Shown in pieces: positions 7,951 through 18,191 of a stretch of 36,179 bases of DNA (positions are counted from its first letter, which is position 1; each line of letters opens with the position of its first letter). The notes beneath the pieces were generated by a model that had not been told where the DNA came from, made no database searches, and was given only the letters and a program-made list of their open reading frames with translations. Made by a program: the position numbers and the translations under genes. Source of the DNA: Reyranella soli (lineage in GTDB: Bacteria; Pseudomonadota; Alphaproteobacteria; Reyranellales; Reyranellaceae); contig NZ_BKAJ01000103.1 in NCBI RefSeq assembly GCF_007992495.1, positions 1 through 36,179 on the forward strand, in the 5' to 3' direction.

Positions 7951-9165
7951 TCAGTCGGGCTTGACCGCATGCACCCGTGACGGCCGCAGCAGCCGGGCGC
8001 TGAGCACGGTCGCCAGCGCGAACGGCATCAGGCCGATCACCAATGGCATGGCGACGTAGCGGCTGCCGATGAGGGTGAGCACGGCGACGGTGACCGTGCC
8101 CATGGCACCCATGCCCATCTGGGCAAGGCCGGCCAGCGACGAGGCCGTGCCGGCGAGCTTGGGGAACATGCCGACGGCGCCGGCATTGGCGTTGGCCACG
8201 ATCATGCCGGTGCCGAAGCTCAGCACCACGTGCGGACCGATGATTGCCCACCAGGTGACGACGCCGCTCAGCGACAGGACCGCCATGACCGACAGCGCCG
8301 CGACATGGAACCAGCCGGAGGCCCGCATGATGACGATGGGCGCGACGCGGCCGATCAGGCGGTTGTTCACGAACGTGCCGGCCGTGAAGCCGGCGACCGA
8401 CAGCAGCACGATCAGGCCGAACTCCCGCGGTGAGAAGCCGAGATGGTCCTGCAGGATGAAAGGAACGCCCGCCAGCATGCCGAAGTTGATGGCGAAGGCG
8501 CAGCCCAAGGTCAGCACGTTGCCGAGGAACTGGCGCTCGCGCAGCATCTCGCCCGAGCCGCGCAGCAGATGGCCGAGATCGAGGCGGTCGTTGCGGTGCT
8601 TGTTGGTTTCCTTCAGTCCCATCAGCACGATGGCGAGCAGCAGCGTGCCGAAGCCGCCGACGAACCAGAAGGTCGCGCGCCAGCTTGCCCACTCGCCTAA
8701 GAATCCCCCCAGGGTCGGCGCCAGCGACGGCGCGATGTTCTGGCCGAGCGAGATCCAGCTCATGACCAGCGGCATCTCCTGGAAGGTGTAGGCATCGCGC
8801 GTCAGTGCGCGACCGATCACCGAGCCGGAGGCGGCGCCCAGCCCCTGCAGGATGCGCAGCCCGATCAGCCCGCCGATCGAGGGGGCGAAGGAGCAGGCGA
8901 AGGTCGCCGCGGTGAAGAAGATCAGCCCGCCCAGAAGCACCGGGCGGCGGCCGAAGCGGTCGCTGAGCGGGCCATAAAATAGCTGGCCGACGGCGAAGCC
9001 CAGCATGTAGGTGGTGAGCGTGAGCTTGACACTCTCGGCACCGGCGCCGAGCGATGCGCCGACCGAAGGCATCACGGGCGTGTAGATGCTCATGGTCAAC
9101 GGGCCAAAGCTGCCCAACGCCACCAACAGGGCGACGTAGCCGAAGGAACGCGGAGTAAGACTCAC
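7951..9165 (-). CDS. MFS transporter, Bcr/CflA drug-efflux type
   Basis: A 404-aa inner-membrane protein with about twelve hydrophobic segments. The loop 2-3 signature of the major facilitator superfamily is clear (GPLSDRFGRRPVLLGG), as is the ILQGLGAASGSVIGRALTRD segment typical of Bcr/CflA multidrug and sulfonamide exporters. The start is GTG, and its GTGA overlaps the stop of the transglutaminase-like gene upstream, so expression is translationally coupled to that gene. Proton-driven export of a small molecule is expected; the substrate is unknown. Confidence 0.9.
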   Translation of the reverse strand: MSLTPRSFGYVALLVALGSFGPLTMSIYTPVMPSVGASLGAGAESVKLTLTTYMLGFAVGQLFYGPLSDRFGRRPVLLGGLIFFTAATFACSFAPSIGGLIGLRILQGLGAASGSVIGRALTRDAYTFQEMPLVMSWISLGQNIAPSLAPTLGGFLGEWASWRATFWFVGGFGTLLLAIVLMGLKETNKHRNDRLDLGHLLRGSGEMLRERQFLGNVLTLGCAFAINFGMLAGVPFILQDHLGFSPREFGLIVLLSVAGFTAGTFVNNRLIGRVAPIVIMRASGWFHVAALSVMAVLSLSGVVTWWAIIGPHVVLSFGTGMIVANANAGAVGMFPKLAGTASSLAGLAQMGMGAMGTVTVAVLTLIGSRYVAMPLVIGLMPFALATVLSARLLRPSRVHAVKPD

Positions 9166-9890
9166 TTCTTGGCGGCTTCTGCAGCGCCTTCCGCGCCGAA
9201 ATCGCCGCCCACAGCCATCTCCTCCTGGGCACGCGTCATGCGGGGATAGTAGTGACGAAAAGCGGAGCGGATCTCGTCGAACGGGATGTCGGCGAAGACA
9301 CCGCGATAGGCGAGATATTCCATGTGGCGACGGCCGCTCAAGTCAAACGGGTGATAGATCGAATCCGTGGCCGCATCCCAGTCGAGCGGCTTCAGGCCGA
9401 AGCGCTCGGTCAGTTCCTTGTTGAAGGCGGGCGTGGCCTTGATCCAACGCCCGTCGAGCCAGACCTCGGTGTAGCCGTGATAGTAGAAGGTGTCGGAGCC
9501 CATCAGGTCGGATAGCCGCTTGGTGGTCATGTGATTACGTACGTCGGCGTAACCGACGCGCGCCGGGATACCGACGGCGCGGCACACCGCCGCCATCAGC
9601 CCCGCCTTGTTCACGCAATATCCATGCCCCGATCCGAGCGTCGTGCTGGCGCGATAGGCCTCCCGCTTCATCGGCGTGTTGTAGGGGTCGTAGCGCAGGT
9701 CGTCGCGCACGGCGTAGTAGAGGCGCAGCGCCTTCTCACGATCCCCACCCGCGCCCGCGACCTGCCTTGCATAGGCCGCGATCTTGGGGTGGTCTGAATC
9801 GATCAGGGCGCTCGGTCGCTGGTAGGCCTCGAAATCGGAGCCGTCCCGCACTACGTCATCGCGGTCGGTCCTGAGGGAGTCATAGTCCAT
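9162..9890 (-). CDS. Transglutaminase-like cysteine protein
   Basis: A 242-aa protein with a transglutaminase-core fold. The nucleophile is Cys92 in GYCVNKAGLMAAVCRAVGIPAR, written here as GYCVNKAG followed by CRAVGIPAR. The His is in YYHGYTEVWLDGRW (about residue 138). The third position reads KATPAFN, where many relatives have an Asp just before ATP. No signal peptide is visible. The family includes peptidases and amide-bond hydrolases or transferases; the reaction here is unknown. It is the promoter-proximal gene of a two-gene operon with the MFS exporter (4-base overlap) and is separated by only 36 bases from the divergent SRPBCC gene, so the promoters must be tightly packed. Confidence 0.85.
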   Translation of the reverse strand: MDYDSLRTDRDDVVRDGSDFEAYQRPSALIDSDHPKIAAYARQVAGAGGDREKALRLYYAVRDDLRYDPYNTPMKREAYRASTTLGSGHGYCVNKAGLMAAVCRAVGIPARVGYADVRNHMTTKRLSDLMGSDTFYYHGYTEVWLDGRWIKATPAFNKELTERFGLKPLDWDAATDSIYHPFDLSGRRHMEYLAYRGVFADIPFDEIRSAFRHYYPRMTRAQEEMAVGGDFGAEGAAEAAKK

Positions 9891-9926
9891 GCCGGGCGTT
9901 GTCTACTGTACCTGCGGGAAAAGTAC

Positions 9927-10427
9927 ATGAGCCACGACGCGCATTTCACGCATGCGCATATGGTGCGCTTCGACCGGCCGCTGGCGGCGACGCCGAAAAA
10001 GGTATGGGCCGTCCTGACCGATTTCACGCGCCTGCCGGGCTGGTATGGCGGCGACAGCGGGCTGGAGGGCGGAGAAGGCGGCGTCGTGCGGCTGATGGGC
10101 GGCCACATTCGCGGAACCGTCACGCATTGGCAGCCACCGCGCAAACTCAGCTACAGCTGGAACGTGTTCGGCACGAACGACGAGCGCTCGCCCTATCCCG
10201 AATCGTATCTCACGCTCGAGCTCAGCCCGCAGGGCGACGGCACGATGCTGGCGCTCACCCATCTGCCGGTGCTCGAGCCGTTCGAGAAGGTGAACGCCAT
10301 GGGCTGGCACACCTTTCTCGACATGGTCGAGGCCGCCGTGACCGGCGCACCGGTCGAGCCGCGCGAGGTCTACATGAAGCGCAACGCTGAGCGCTACGGC
10401 GTCGATCTCAACAACATGCCGCGCTGA
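9927..10427 (+). CDS. SRPBCC (START/Bet v1-like) domain protein
   Basis: A 166-aa single-domain protein of the polyketide-cyclase/START-like superfamily. Evidence includes the opening PLAATPKKVWAVLTDFTRLPGWYGG, seen here as VWAVLTDFTRLPGWYGG, the central GTVTHWQPPRKLSYSW, and the closing FEKVNAMGWHTFLDMVEAAV helix. Such proteins bind hydrophobic ligands in a helix-grip cavity and may be enzymes or chaperones (AHSA1-like). It is cytoplasmic. It is transcribed divergently from the transglutaminase-like gene and convergently with the thioesterase gene that ends at the very next base (10428). No specific role can be assigned. Confidence 0.83.
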   Translation: MSHDAHFTHAHMVRFDRPLAATPKKVWAVLTDFTRLPGWYGGDSGLEGGEGGVVRLMGGHIRGTVTHWQPPRKLSYSWNVFGTNDERSPYPESYLTLELSPQGDGTMLALTHLPVLEPFEKVNAMGWHTFLDMVEAAVTGAPVEPREVYMKRNAERYGVDLNNMPR

Positions 10428-10898
10428 CTACAGAGACGGCGGTGCGTCGTCGGACTTGATCAGGAAGTGGGCGTTGGCCGTGGCGACCGGCTTGGCGCGA
10501 TCGTCCTGCCAGGCCTCGGCATAGACGTTGACCATGCGGCGGCCCTGCTTGGTCACCTTGGCGCAGGCGATGACGTCGACCGGCCGCGCCGAGCGCAGAT
10601 AGTCGACGGTGATGTTGACGATCTTCGGCACGGTCTCCGTCTCGGTCTCCCACAACAGATGGAAGATCGCGGCCATCTCCAGCATGGCGCCCAAGGTGCC
10701 GCCATGGATCGCCGGCAGGAAGGTGTTGCCGATGAGGTCCTCGTGATAGCGCATGCGCGTCAAAAGCTCGCCGGTGCCGTTCTCCGGCGCGATGCGCATC
10801 CAGCGTGCATAGGGGATCGCCTCGGCAAGCTTGGCGACGTCGCCGGACTTGCGGACCTCGGCCAAGCGCGCCATCAGCGGATTTGGCAGAGTGCTCAT
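10428..10898 (-). CDS. PaaI-like hotdog thioesterase, second copy
   Basis: A 156-aa hotdog-fold protein of the PaaI/acyl-CoA thioesterase type. The central GNTFLPAIHGGTLGAMLEMAAIFHLL resembles the active helix of PaaI enzymes, with the HGG segment and a downstream acid, and VDYLRSARPVDVIACAKV is the typical second strand pair. It would hydrolyse an acyl- or aryl-CoA to free CoA in the cytoplasm. The start is ATG 10898, whose ATGA overlaps the stop of the preceding thioesterase. It is the last gene of the acyl-CoA dehydrogenase operon, and its stop abuts that of the convergent SRPBCC gene. The pair of adjacent hotdogs may form a hetero-oligomer. Confidence 0.85.
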   Translation of the reverse strand: MSTLPNPLMARLAEVRKSGDVAKLAEAIPYARWMRIAPENGTGELLTRMRYHEDLIGNTFLPAIHGGTLGAMLEMAAIFHLLWETETETVPKIVNITVDYLRSARPVDVIACAKVTKQGRRMVNVYAEAWQDDRAKPVATANAHFLIKSDDAPPSL

Positions 10899-11383
10899 GG
10901 CTTGACCTCGGCGCCGATGGTCTGCGGCCGCGTCACCTCGCCCTTGGTGCCCAGCATGAAGGTGCCGGCCGCCGCCGCGATCGGATCCTTGGGATCGCCG
11001 TGATGGGCGAAGGCGCGGGTGAAGGCGACCGAGTGCGTGACGCGATAGCACTCGGCTTCGGCGATCACCGCCTTGCCCGGAGTCGCCGGCCGCACATAGT
11101 CGATGCGCAGGTCGAGGGTCGCGAAGGGCTTCGGCTCGCTCAGCATGGTCGCCACCGACATGCCGCAGCAGCTGTCCATCAGCGCCGTCAACGGGCCGCC
11201 CGCCAGCACGCCGGTCTCGGGGTTGCCGACCAGCTCCTCGCGCCAGTCGAGCTGCATGGAGCCGAAGCCGCGGCGCACCGCGATGATCTTCAGGCCCAGC
11301 GCCTTGCTGTGCGGGATGGTGTCGGAGAACCACTGCTGGAAGAAGACAATGCGCTGGTCGGGGTCTTTCAAGGGACTGCTCAT
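10895..11383 (-). CDS. PaaI-like hotdog thioesterase, first copy
   Basis: A 162-aa hotdog thioesterase. The segments NPETGVLAGGPLTALMDSCCGMSV and TLDLRIDYVRPATPGKAVIAEAECYRVTHSVAFTRA (recognisable by GGPLTALMDS and DYVRPATPG) are standard for PaaI-family proteins, with the catalytic Asp in LMDS. It lies eleven bases downstream of the acyl-CoA dehydrogenase gene and overlaps the next thioesterase by four bases, so all three are one operon. The likely role is release of CoA from dead-end acyl-CoA intermediates of the pathway fed by the divergent transporter and ligase. The substrate is not deducible. Confidence 0.86.
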   Translation of the reverse strand: MSSPLKDPDQRIVFFQQWFSDTIPHSKALGLKIIAVRRGFGSMQLDWREELVGNPETGVLAGGPLTALMDSCCGMSVATMLSEPKPFATLDLRIDYVRPATPGKAVIAEAECYRVTHSVAFTRAFAHHGDPKDPIAAAAGTFMLGTKGEVTRPQTIGAEVKP

Positions 11384-11393
11384 GGGGGCCCTT

Positions 11394-12572
11394 CTACAAT
11401 CCCATCTGGCGCGCGGCGAGGTCCTTCATGATCTCGACCGAGCCGCCGCCGATCGCCATCACCTTTGTCTCACGGTAGATGCGCTCGACCTTGGCGCCGC
11501 GCAGGTAGCCTGCGCCGCCGAACACCTGCATGGCCTCGTTGGCGCAGAACTCCATGGTCGAGGTCGCGAGGTTCTTCAGCATGCAGATTTCCGCCACCGG
11601 CTTCTCGCCCTGGGACACGCGCCAGGCCAAGAGCTCGAGCGTCGACTTCACGGCGTTGATGCGCATGGCCATGTCGACCAGGCGATGGCGCACCACCTGG
11701 TTGGCGATCAGGGGCTTGCCGAAGGTGTGGCGCTCGCGGGCATAGGCGATCGACTCGTCGAGGCAGACCTTGGCGTAGCCGCACGCGCCGGCCGACATGC
11801 CGAGCCGCTCCTGGTTGAAGTTCAGCATGATGCCGATGAAGCCCTTGTTCTCCTGGCCGATCAGGTTGTCGACCGGCACCCGCACATTGTCGAAGAAGAG
11901 CTGCGCGGTGTCGGACGCCCACCAGCCCATCTTCTTGAGCTTGGTACGGCCGAAGCCTTCGCGGTCGCGCTCGATCAGGAGCAGCGACACGCCGCCGGCG
12001 CCCGGTCCGCCGGTGCGCACCGCCACGGTGTAGTAGTCGGCGCGCATGCCCGAGGTGATGAACATCTTGGAGCCGTTGACCACGTAATGGTCACCCTCGC
12101 GCCGGGCCGTCGTCTTGAGGTTGGCGACGTCCGAGCCACCCGACGGCTCGGTGATGGCGAGCGCGCTGATCTTCTCGCCGGCCAGAACTTCGGGCAGGAC
12201 CCTGCGCTTCATCCATTCCGGCCCCAGCGCCGCGATGGGCGGCGAGCCGATCGTGTGGCTGTTCAGGCTGGCATTCAGTCCGCCGCTGCCGTGGCGCGCC
12301 ATCTCCTCGGCCTTGACGATGCCGAAGAAGGGATCGGTCGGCACGCCGCCATATTCCTCGGGAAAACCAAGCTGCAGCAGGCCCGCCGCCGACGCCTTGC
12401 GGTAGAGCTCGCGCGGGAACTCCTCGGCCTCGTCCCACTGGTCGACATAGGGCATGAGCTCGCGGTCGACGAAGCGCCGGACCGTCCGCCGAAAAGCCTC
12501 GTGTTCTTCTGTATAAAACGGGCTGAGCGGCGCCACCTCGGGCAGATGCTTTAACGAATCGGTAACGGCCAT
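11394..12572 (-). CDS. Acyl-CoA dehydrogenase (LCAD/IVD-like class)
   Basis: A 392-aa FAD flavoenzyme catalysing alpha,beta-dehydrogenation of an acyl-CoA. The FAD/substrate signature ITEPSGGSDVANLKTT starts at residue 140, and the RERHTFGKPL and QVFGGAGYL helices follow. The C-terminal segment where medium-chain enzymes carry the catalytic Glu reads AIGGGSVEIM, so that Glu is absent. Glu255 in NQERLGMSAG matches the alternative catalytic position known for isovaleryl- and long-chain-type enzymes. GAGGAG before ATG 12572 supports the start. It heads an operon with two thioesterases and diverges from livH across a 128-bp promoter region. Branched or long acyl groups are plausible substrates by class. 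Confidence 0.92.
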   Translation of the reverse strand: MAVTDSLKHLPEVAPLSPFYTEEHEAFRRTVRRFVDRELMPYVDQWDEAEEFPRELYRKASAAGLLQLGFPEEYGGVPTDPFFGIVKAEEMARHGSGGLNASLNSHTIGSPPIAALGPEWMKRRVLPEVLAGEKISALAITEPSGGSDVANLKTTARREGDHYVVNGSKMFITSGMRADYYTVAVRTGGPGAGGVSLLLIERDREGFGRTKLKKMGWWASDTAQLFFDNVRVPVDNLIGQENKGFIGIMLNFNQERLGMSAGACGYAKVCLDESIAYARERHTFGKPLIANQVVRHRLVDMAMRINAVKSTLELLAWRVSQGEKPVAEICMLKNLATSTMEFCANEAMQVFGGAGYLRGAKVERIYRETKVMAIGGGSVEIMKDLAARQMGL

Positions 12573-12624
12573 CGGCCTTCTCCTCGGTCCCGTCGTTTCA
12601 CGTAGTGGATCATCGTATCGCGCG

Positions 12625-12654
12625 TTGACAGCGCTAAACAGCCGTTCATATTTG
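12625..12654 (+). promoter_or_regulatory. Sigma70-type promoter of the liv operon
   Basis: A perfect -35 box TTGACA at 12625-12630 is followed after 18 bases by TATTTG (12649-12654); CATATT two bases earlier would give a 16-base spacer. Transcription would start near 12661, about 40 bases before the proposed livH start. It lies in the gap between the divergent acyl-CoA dehydrogenase and livH genes. Confidence 0.6.
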
Positions 12655-12700
12655 CAGGAAGAGAAGCGGCTACAGACCGCTCATATGCAGGGGACGGAAA

Positions 12701-13573
12701 CTGGTTACTTTCTTTCAGCTTACCCTCAATGGGCTGGCCGTCGGCTGTATTTACGGTCTGGTCGCCCTGGGTTTCGTGCTCATCTACAAGGCGACCGAGC
12801 TGGTCAACTTCGCCCAGGGCGACCTTCTCATGCTGGGCGCCTTCATCGCCTATATGGCGGTGGTCTGGTGGGGGCTGGACTACTGGCTCGCCTTCCTGAT
12901 CTCGGTGGTGACGATCGGCGTGTTCGGCGCCCTGCTGGACGCCACCATCCTGCGCAACGTCATCGGCCAGCCGCAGTTCGCCGTGGTCATGCTGACCATC
13001 GGTTTGGGCGCGATGTTCCGCACCTTTGCCAGCGTCACCTGGGGCTCGGAGATCTACACCCTGCCCACCCCGTTCGGCGGCGTGTGGCAGGTCGGCGGCG
13101 TCACGCTCAGCCACCAGTACATCTCGATCGTGGTCGGCACCTTGGTCCTGTGCGGCGCGCTCTACGCCTTCTTCAATCACACCCGCATCGGCGTCGCCAT
13201 GCAGGCGACCTCGCAGAACCAGCTGGCCGCCTACTACATGGGCATCCCGGTGAAGCTGATCTTCTCGCTGATCTGGGCGATCTCGGCGGGAACAGCGGCC
13301 GCCGCCGGCATCCTGCTGGCACCGGTGACGCTGATCGACATCAACATGGGCCTGGCGGTGGCGCTGAAGGCCTTCGCCGCGGCCGTGCTAGGCGGCTTCG
13401 GCTCGATCCCGGGCGCGCTGGTCGGCGGCATCGTCATCGGCCTGATCGAGCTCTATGCCGGCGCCACCCTGCCCGACGGCTTCAAGGACACCGCGCCCTA
13501 CATCGTCCTGCTGATCATGCTGGCGGTCAGGCCGCAGGGCCTGTTCGGCACGCTGGCGCGCAAGAAGGTGTAG
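12701..13573 (+). CDS. livH: Branched-chain-type ABC transporter permease LivH
   Basis: A 290-aa inner-membrane permease of the hydrophobic-amino-acid-type (HAAT) ABC importers. The open frame runs through the typical N-terminus TFFQLTLNGLAVGCIYGL and LIYKATELVNFAQGD, about eight TM segments, and a C-terminal LLIMLAVRPQGLFG. No ATG, GTG or TTG begins this frame before the GTG at 12776, which would delete the first TM helix. The best fit is CTG at 12701, with GGGGA seven bases upstream, giving the family's usual MVTFFQLTLNG start. An out-of-frame ATG at 12685 could mislead gene callers. It is followed eight bases later by livM. Family certain, start uncertain. Confidence 0.9.
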   Translation: MVTFFQLTLNGLAVGCIYGLVALGFVLIYKATELVNFAQGDLLMLGAFIAYMAVVWWGLDYWLAFLISVVTIGVFGALLDATILRNVIGQPQFAVVMLTIGLGAMFRTFASVTWGSEIYTLPTPFGGVWQVGGVTLSHQYISIVVGTLVLCGALYAFFNHTRIGVAMQATSQNQLAAYYMGIPVKLIFSLIWAISAGTAAAAGILLAPVTLIDINMGLAVALKAFAAAVLGGFGSIPGALVGGIVIGLIELYAGATLPDGFKDTAPYIVLLIMLAVRPQGLFGTLARKKV

Positions 13574-13580
13574 GCGGGCC

Positions 13581-14719
13581 ATGCGCTTCCAGTTCAAGAC
13601 GTCCTACAACCAGGACATCCGCCTGTTCAAGGACAAGGTCGATGCCTCCTGGTACGGCCTGCTCGCGGTCGCGGTGCTGATCGTGCCGGCGCTGATGTCC
13701 GACTACTACGTCGGCGAGGCGACCTGGGTCTTCATCTATGCCATCGGCGGCATCTCCCTGATGGCGCTGGTCGGCTACACTGGGCTGGTCTCGCTGGGCC
13801 ATGCCGCCTTCCTGGGCATCGGCGCCTACGGCCACGCCTATTTCCTGCAGCACGGCGTACCATGGGTCGTGTCGGTCACCCTGGCGGTGGCGATCACCAC
13901 GGCGAGCGGCATCGTCGTCGGGCTCCCGGCGCTGCGCATGACGGGCATCTACCTCACCATCGCGACGCTCGCCTTCGGGGTGATCATCCAGGAAGTGTTC
14001 AGCCGCTGGGAATCGGTGACGCACGGCTTTGCCGGTATGCCGGTCGAGAAGCCCACGATCTTCGGCGTGCCGTTCCACGACGAGTGGTCCTTCTACTATC
14101 TCTGCCTGTTCTTCCTGGTGCTGGTGCTGTGGATGACGCGCAACCTGCTGCGCTCGCCCACTGGTCGCGCCTGGATCGCCATCCGCGACAGCGAGATCGC
14201 GGCCCAGTCGATGGGCGTCAACCTCGCGATCTACAAGTCGATCGCCTTCGCCTATTCGGCGGGGCTGATGGGGCTGGCGGGCGCGCTGTTCGCCCACAAG
14301 ATCGCCTACCTGGCGCCCGACATCTTCACCATCCTGCTGTCGATCCAGTTCCTGCTGCTGGTGATCGTGGGCGGGTTGGGCTCGCTGCACGGCGCGGTGT
14401 TCGGCGCGATCTTCGTGGCGCTGCTGCCGCCCCTGATCGCCATCCTGCGCGATTCCATTCCGGCCAGCATGAACGACGCCGCCGCGGCCATGAACATCAA
14501 GCTGCTCGCCATCATCGGCGAGGGCATCGGCAATTTCCTCAAGAAACCCGGTGTCGAGGCCGGCATCTTCGGCCTCATCCTGGTGCTGGTAATCCTGCTC
14601 GAGCCGCTCGGCATGTACGGCCGCTGGGTCAAGATCCGCGTCTTCTTCTCGACCTTCCCGATGTATCGCGGCGCCACCTTCAAGCGACAGAAGAGCTACA
14701 TGCGCTCGGAGCGCCTACG

Positions 14720-14723
<4 letters not shown>
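13581..14723 (+). CDS. livM: Branched-chain-type ABC transporter permease LivM
   Basis: A 380-aa second membrane subunit of the HAAT importer. The core has roughly nine to ten hydrophobic segments and family hallmarks such as GYTGLVSLGHAAFLGIGAY near residue 60, ALRMTGIYLTIATLAFG, and GRAWIAIRDSEIAAQSMGVN, the cytoplasmic coupling loop that contacts the ATPases. Typical LivM proteins are 320-420 aa. The start follows livH by seven bases, and its TGA overlaps the livG ATG (ATGA). It forms the translocation path with LivH for a small carboxylate or amino acid delivered by the binding proteins encoded downstream. Confidence 0.94.
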
Positions 14724-15478
<755 letters not shown>

Positions 15479-15482
15479 AGAC

Positions 15483-16262
<780 letters not shown>

Positions 16263-16290
16263 CCAGAGCTGGGCGATAAGGGAGAGCGTG

Positions 16291-18123
16291 ATGGCGGGCA
16301 ACGAGCGGATCGAAGTCGAAGGCTGCGACACGATTCCCAAGCTGTTCTGGCATCAGGTGAAGGCGCGCGGCGATCGCACCGCCTTCCGTGAGAAGGACCT
16401 CGGCATCTGGCGTGCCACGTCGTGGAGCGAGTACGGCGAGCGCGCCAAGGCAGCCGGCATGGGCCTGGTCAAGTTCGGCCTGAGCCACGGCCAGGTCGTG
16501 TCGGTGCTGGCCGAGACCGTGCCGGAGTGGCTCTACGTCGACATGGGCACGACGGCGGTGGGGGGCGTCAGCAACGGCATCTATCCGACCGATTCGGCCA
16601 AGCAGGTCGAGTACATCCTGAACGACAGCCGCACCCGCTTCCTGTTCGTCGAGAACGAGGAGCAGCTCGACAAGTTTCTCGAGATCCGCGAGCGCTGCCC
16701 CGATCTCATCAAGGTCTTCGTATTTGACATGGAGGGCTTGGCCGACTTCCAGGACCCCATGGTCATGGCGTTCGACGAGTTGCTCGAGCTCGGCCGCGCC
16801 TACGACAAGGCCAATTCGGGGTTGTGGGAGAAGCTGGTCGCAAGCTCGCGGGCCGAGGAGCTGGCGATCCTGGTCTACACCTCGGGCACGACCGGGCCGC
16901 CCAAGGGCGCGATGCTGTCTCACCGCAACGTCATCTTCCAGCTCAGCAACGCCGACGCCTTCATCCCGATCGAGAAGAACGGCGAGCAGCTCGCTTTCCT
17001 GCCGCTCTGCCACGTCGCCGAGCGCACCTTCACCGCCTTCCTGCCCCTGCGCTCCGGCGCCATCGCCAACTTCGCCGAGAGCGTCGAGACGGTGCCCGAC
17101 AATATCCGCGAGGTGGCGCCGACGACGTTCTTCGCCGTGCCGCGCATCTGGGAGCGCTTCTATTCCGGCATCGCCATCCGCATGAAGGAGGCGACCTGGA
17201 TCGGCCGCGCCGCCTACAAATGGGCGATCGGGTTGGGCCTCAAGGTGGCGGAGGCCGAGCTCGACGGCCGCAAGCCCGGGCCGTTTCTGAAACTCGGCCA
17301 CGCCATCGCCGACTGGCTGGTGCTGGACAACATCAAGCGCGCCATCGGCTTGCATCGCGTGAAGTTCGCCGGGACCGGCGCCGCGCCGATCGCGCCCGAC
17401 CTCATCAAATGGTACCGCGCACTCGGCGTCGACATGCGCGAGGTCTACGGCCAGACCGAGAATTGCGGCCTGGCGACCGGCATGCCCGACCGCATCAAGC
17501 TCGGCACCGTCGGCGTCACCGCACCGCACACCGAGACAAAGATCTCGGCCGAGGGCGAGATCCTGCTCAAGGGGCCGCACGTCTTCATGGGCTACCTCAA
17601 CCAGCCGGAGAAGACCGCCGAGACCTTGCGCGACGGCTGGCTGCATACCGGCGACGTCGGCTATCTCGACAACGAGGGCTATCTCAAGATCACCGACCGC
17701 ATGAAGGACATCATCATCACGGCGGGCGGCAAGAACATCACGCCGTCGGAGATCGAGAACCAGCTGAAGTTCTCGCCCTACATCTCCGATGCGGTGGTGA
17801 TCGGCGACAAGCGCAAGTTCCTGTCGTGCCTGATCATGATCGACTACGACAACGTAGCCAAACATGCCCAGGACAACAACGTGCCCTTCACCGACTTCGC
17901 CTCGCTCTGCCGCACGCGCGAGGTCAACGACCTGATCTGGGCGGAGATCGAGCGGGTCAACCAGGGTTTCGCGCGCGTCGAGACGATCAAGAAGTTCCGG
18001 CTGATCGAGCAGCAGCTCACTGCCGAGGACGACGAGGTCACGCCGACCATGAAGCTCAAGCGCAAGTTCGTGAACGAGAAGTACAAGGGCATGATCGACG
18101 GCATGTATGCCGAAGCGGTGTAG
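16291..18123 (+). CDS. AMP-dependent acyl-CoA synthetase/ligase, FadD-like
   Basis: A 610-aa adenylate-forming ligase. The phosphate-binding loop YTSGTTGPPKGAMLSH lies near residue 195, the YGQTENCG motif near 390, and the WLHTGDVGYLDNEGYL / ITDRMKDIIITAGGKN hinge and C-domain motifs near 450-490, carrying the catalytic core. Length and the unusual IYPTDSAKQVEYI segment fit the long-chain fatty-acid-CoA ligase subgroup (FadD15/AMP-forming). It would convert an imported carboxylic acid to its CoA thioester at the membrane or in the cytosol. GGAG six bases before ATG 16291 supports this start over GTG 16288. It sits between livF and the two binding proteins, so its substrate is probably what the transporter imports (inference). 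Confidence 0.93.
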   Translation: MAGNERIEVEGCDTIPKLFWHQVKARGDRTAFREKDLGIWRATSWSEYGERAKAAGMGLVKFGLSHGQVVSVLAETVPEWLYVDMGTTAVGGVSNGIYPTDSAKQVEYILNDSRTRFLFVENEEQLDKFLEIRERCPDLIKVFVFDMEGLADFQDPMVMAFDELLELGRAYDKANSGLWEKLVASSRAEELAILVYTSGTTGPPKGAMLSHRNVIFQLSNADAFIPIEKNGEQLAFLPLCHVAERTFTAFLPLRSGAIANFAESVETVPDNIREVAPTTFFAVPRIWERFYSGIAIRMKEATWIGRAAYKWAIGLGLKVAEAELDGRKPGPFLKLGHAIADWLVLDNIKRAIGLHRVKFAGTGAAPIAPDLIKWYRALGVDMREVYGQTENCGLATGMPDRIKLGTVGVTAPHTETKISAEGEILLKGPHVFMGYLNQPEKTAETLRDGWLHTGDVGYLDNEGYLKITDRMKDIIITAGGKNITPSEIENQLKFSPYISDAVVIGDKRKFLSCLIMIDYDNVAKHAQDNNVPFTDFASLCRTREVNDLIWAEIERVNQGFARVETIKKFRLIEQQLTAEDDEVTPTMKLKRKFVNEKYKGMIDGMYAEAV

Positions 18124-18191
18124 CCCGCCATAGTCGTGTCAAAGGCGGGTCCCACTGATGGACGCCGCCATCACTAGGGAGAGTAAGTGTG

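Noticed and set aside
11103..12554. A 483-codon plus-strand open frame opposite the acyl-CoA dehydrogenase
   Set aside because: The minus strand encodes a complete acyl-CoA dehydrogenase with its ribosome site; the plus-strand product is low-complexity.
12685..13680. A plus-strand open frame from ATG 12685 as an alternative gene
   Set aside because: It is the +1 shadow of livH and livM; the product is Arg/Gly-rich without TM segments, whereas the livH frame gives a perfect permease.
18124..18149. A riboswitch or terminator between the ligase and the first binding-protein gene
   Set aside because: There is only a six-base-pair CCCGCC/GGCGGG stem with a 14-base loop and no T-run; the equivalent spacer before the second gene does not preserve it.
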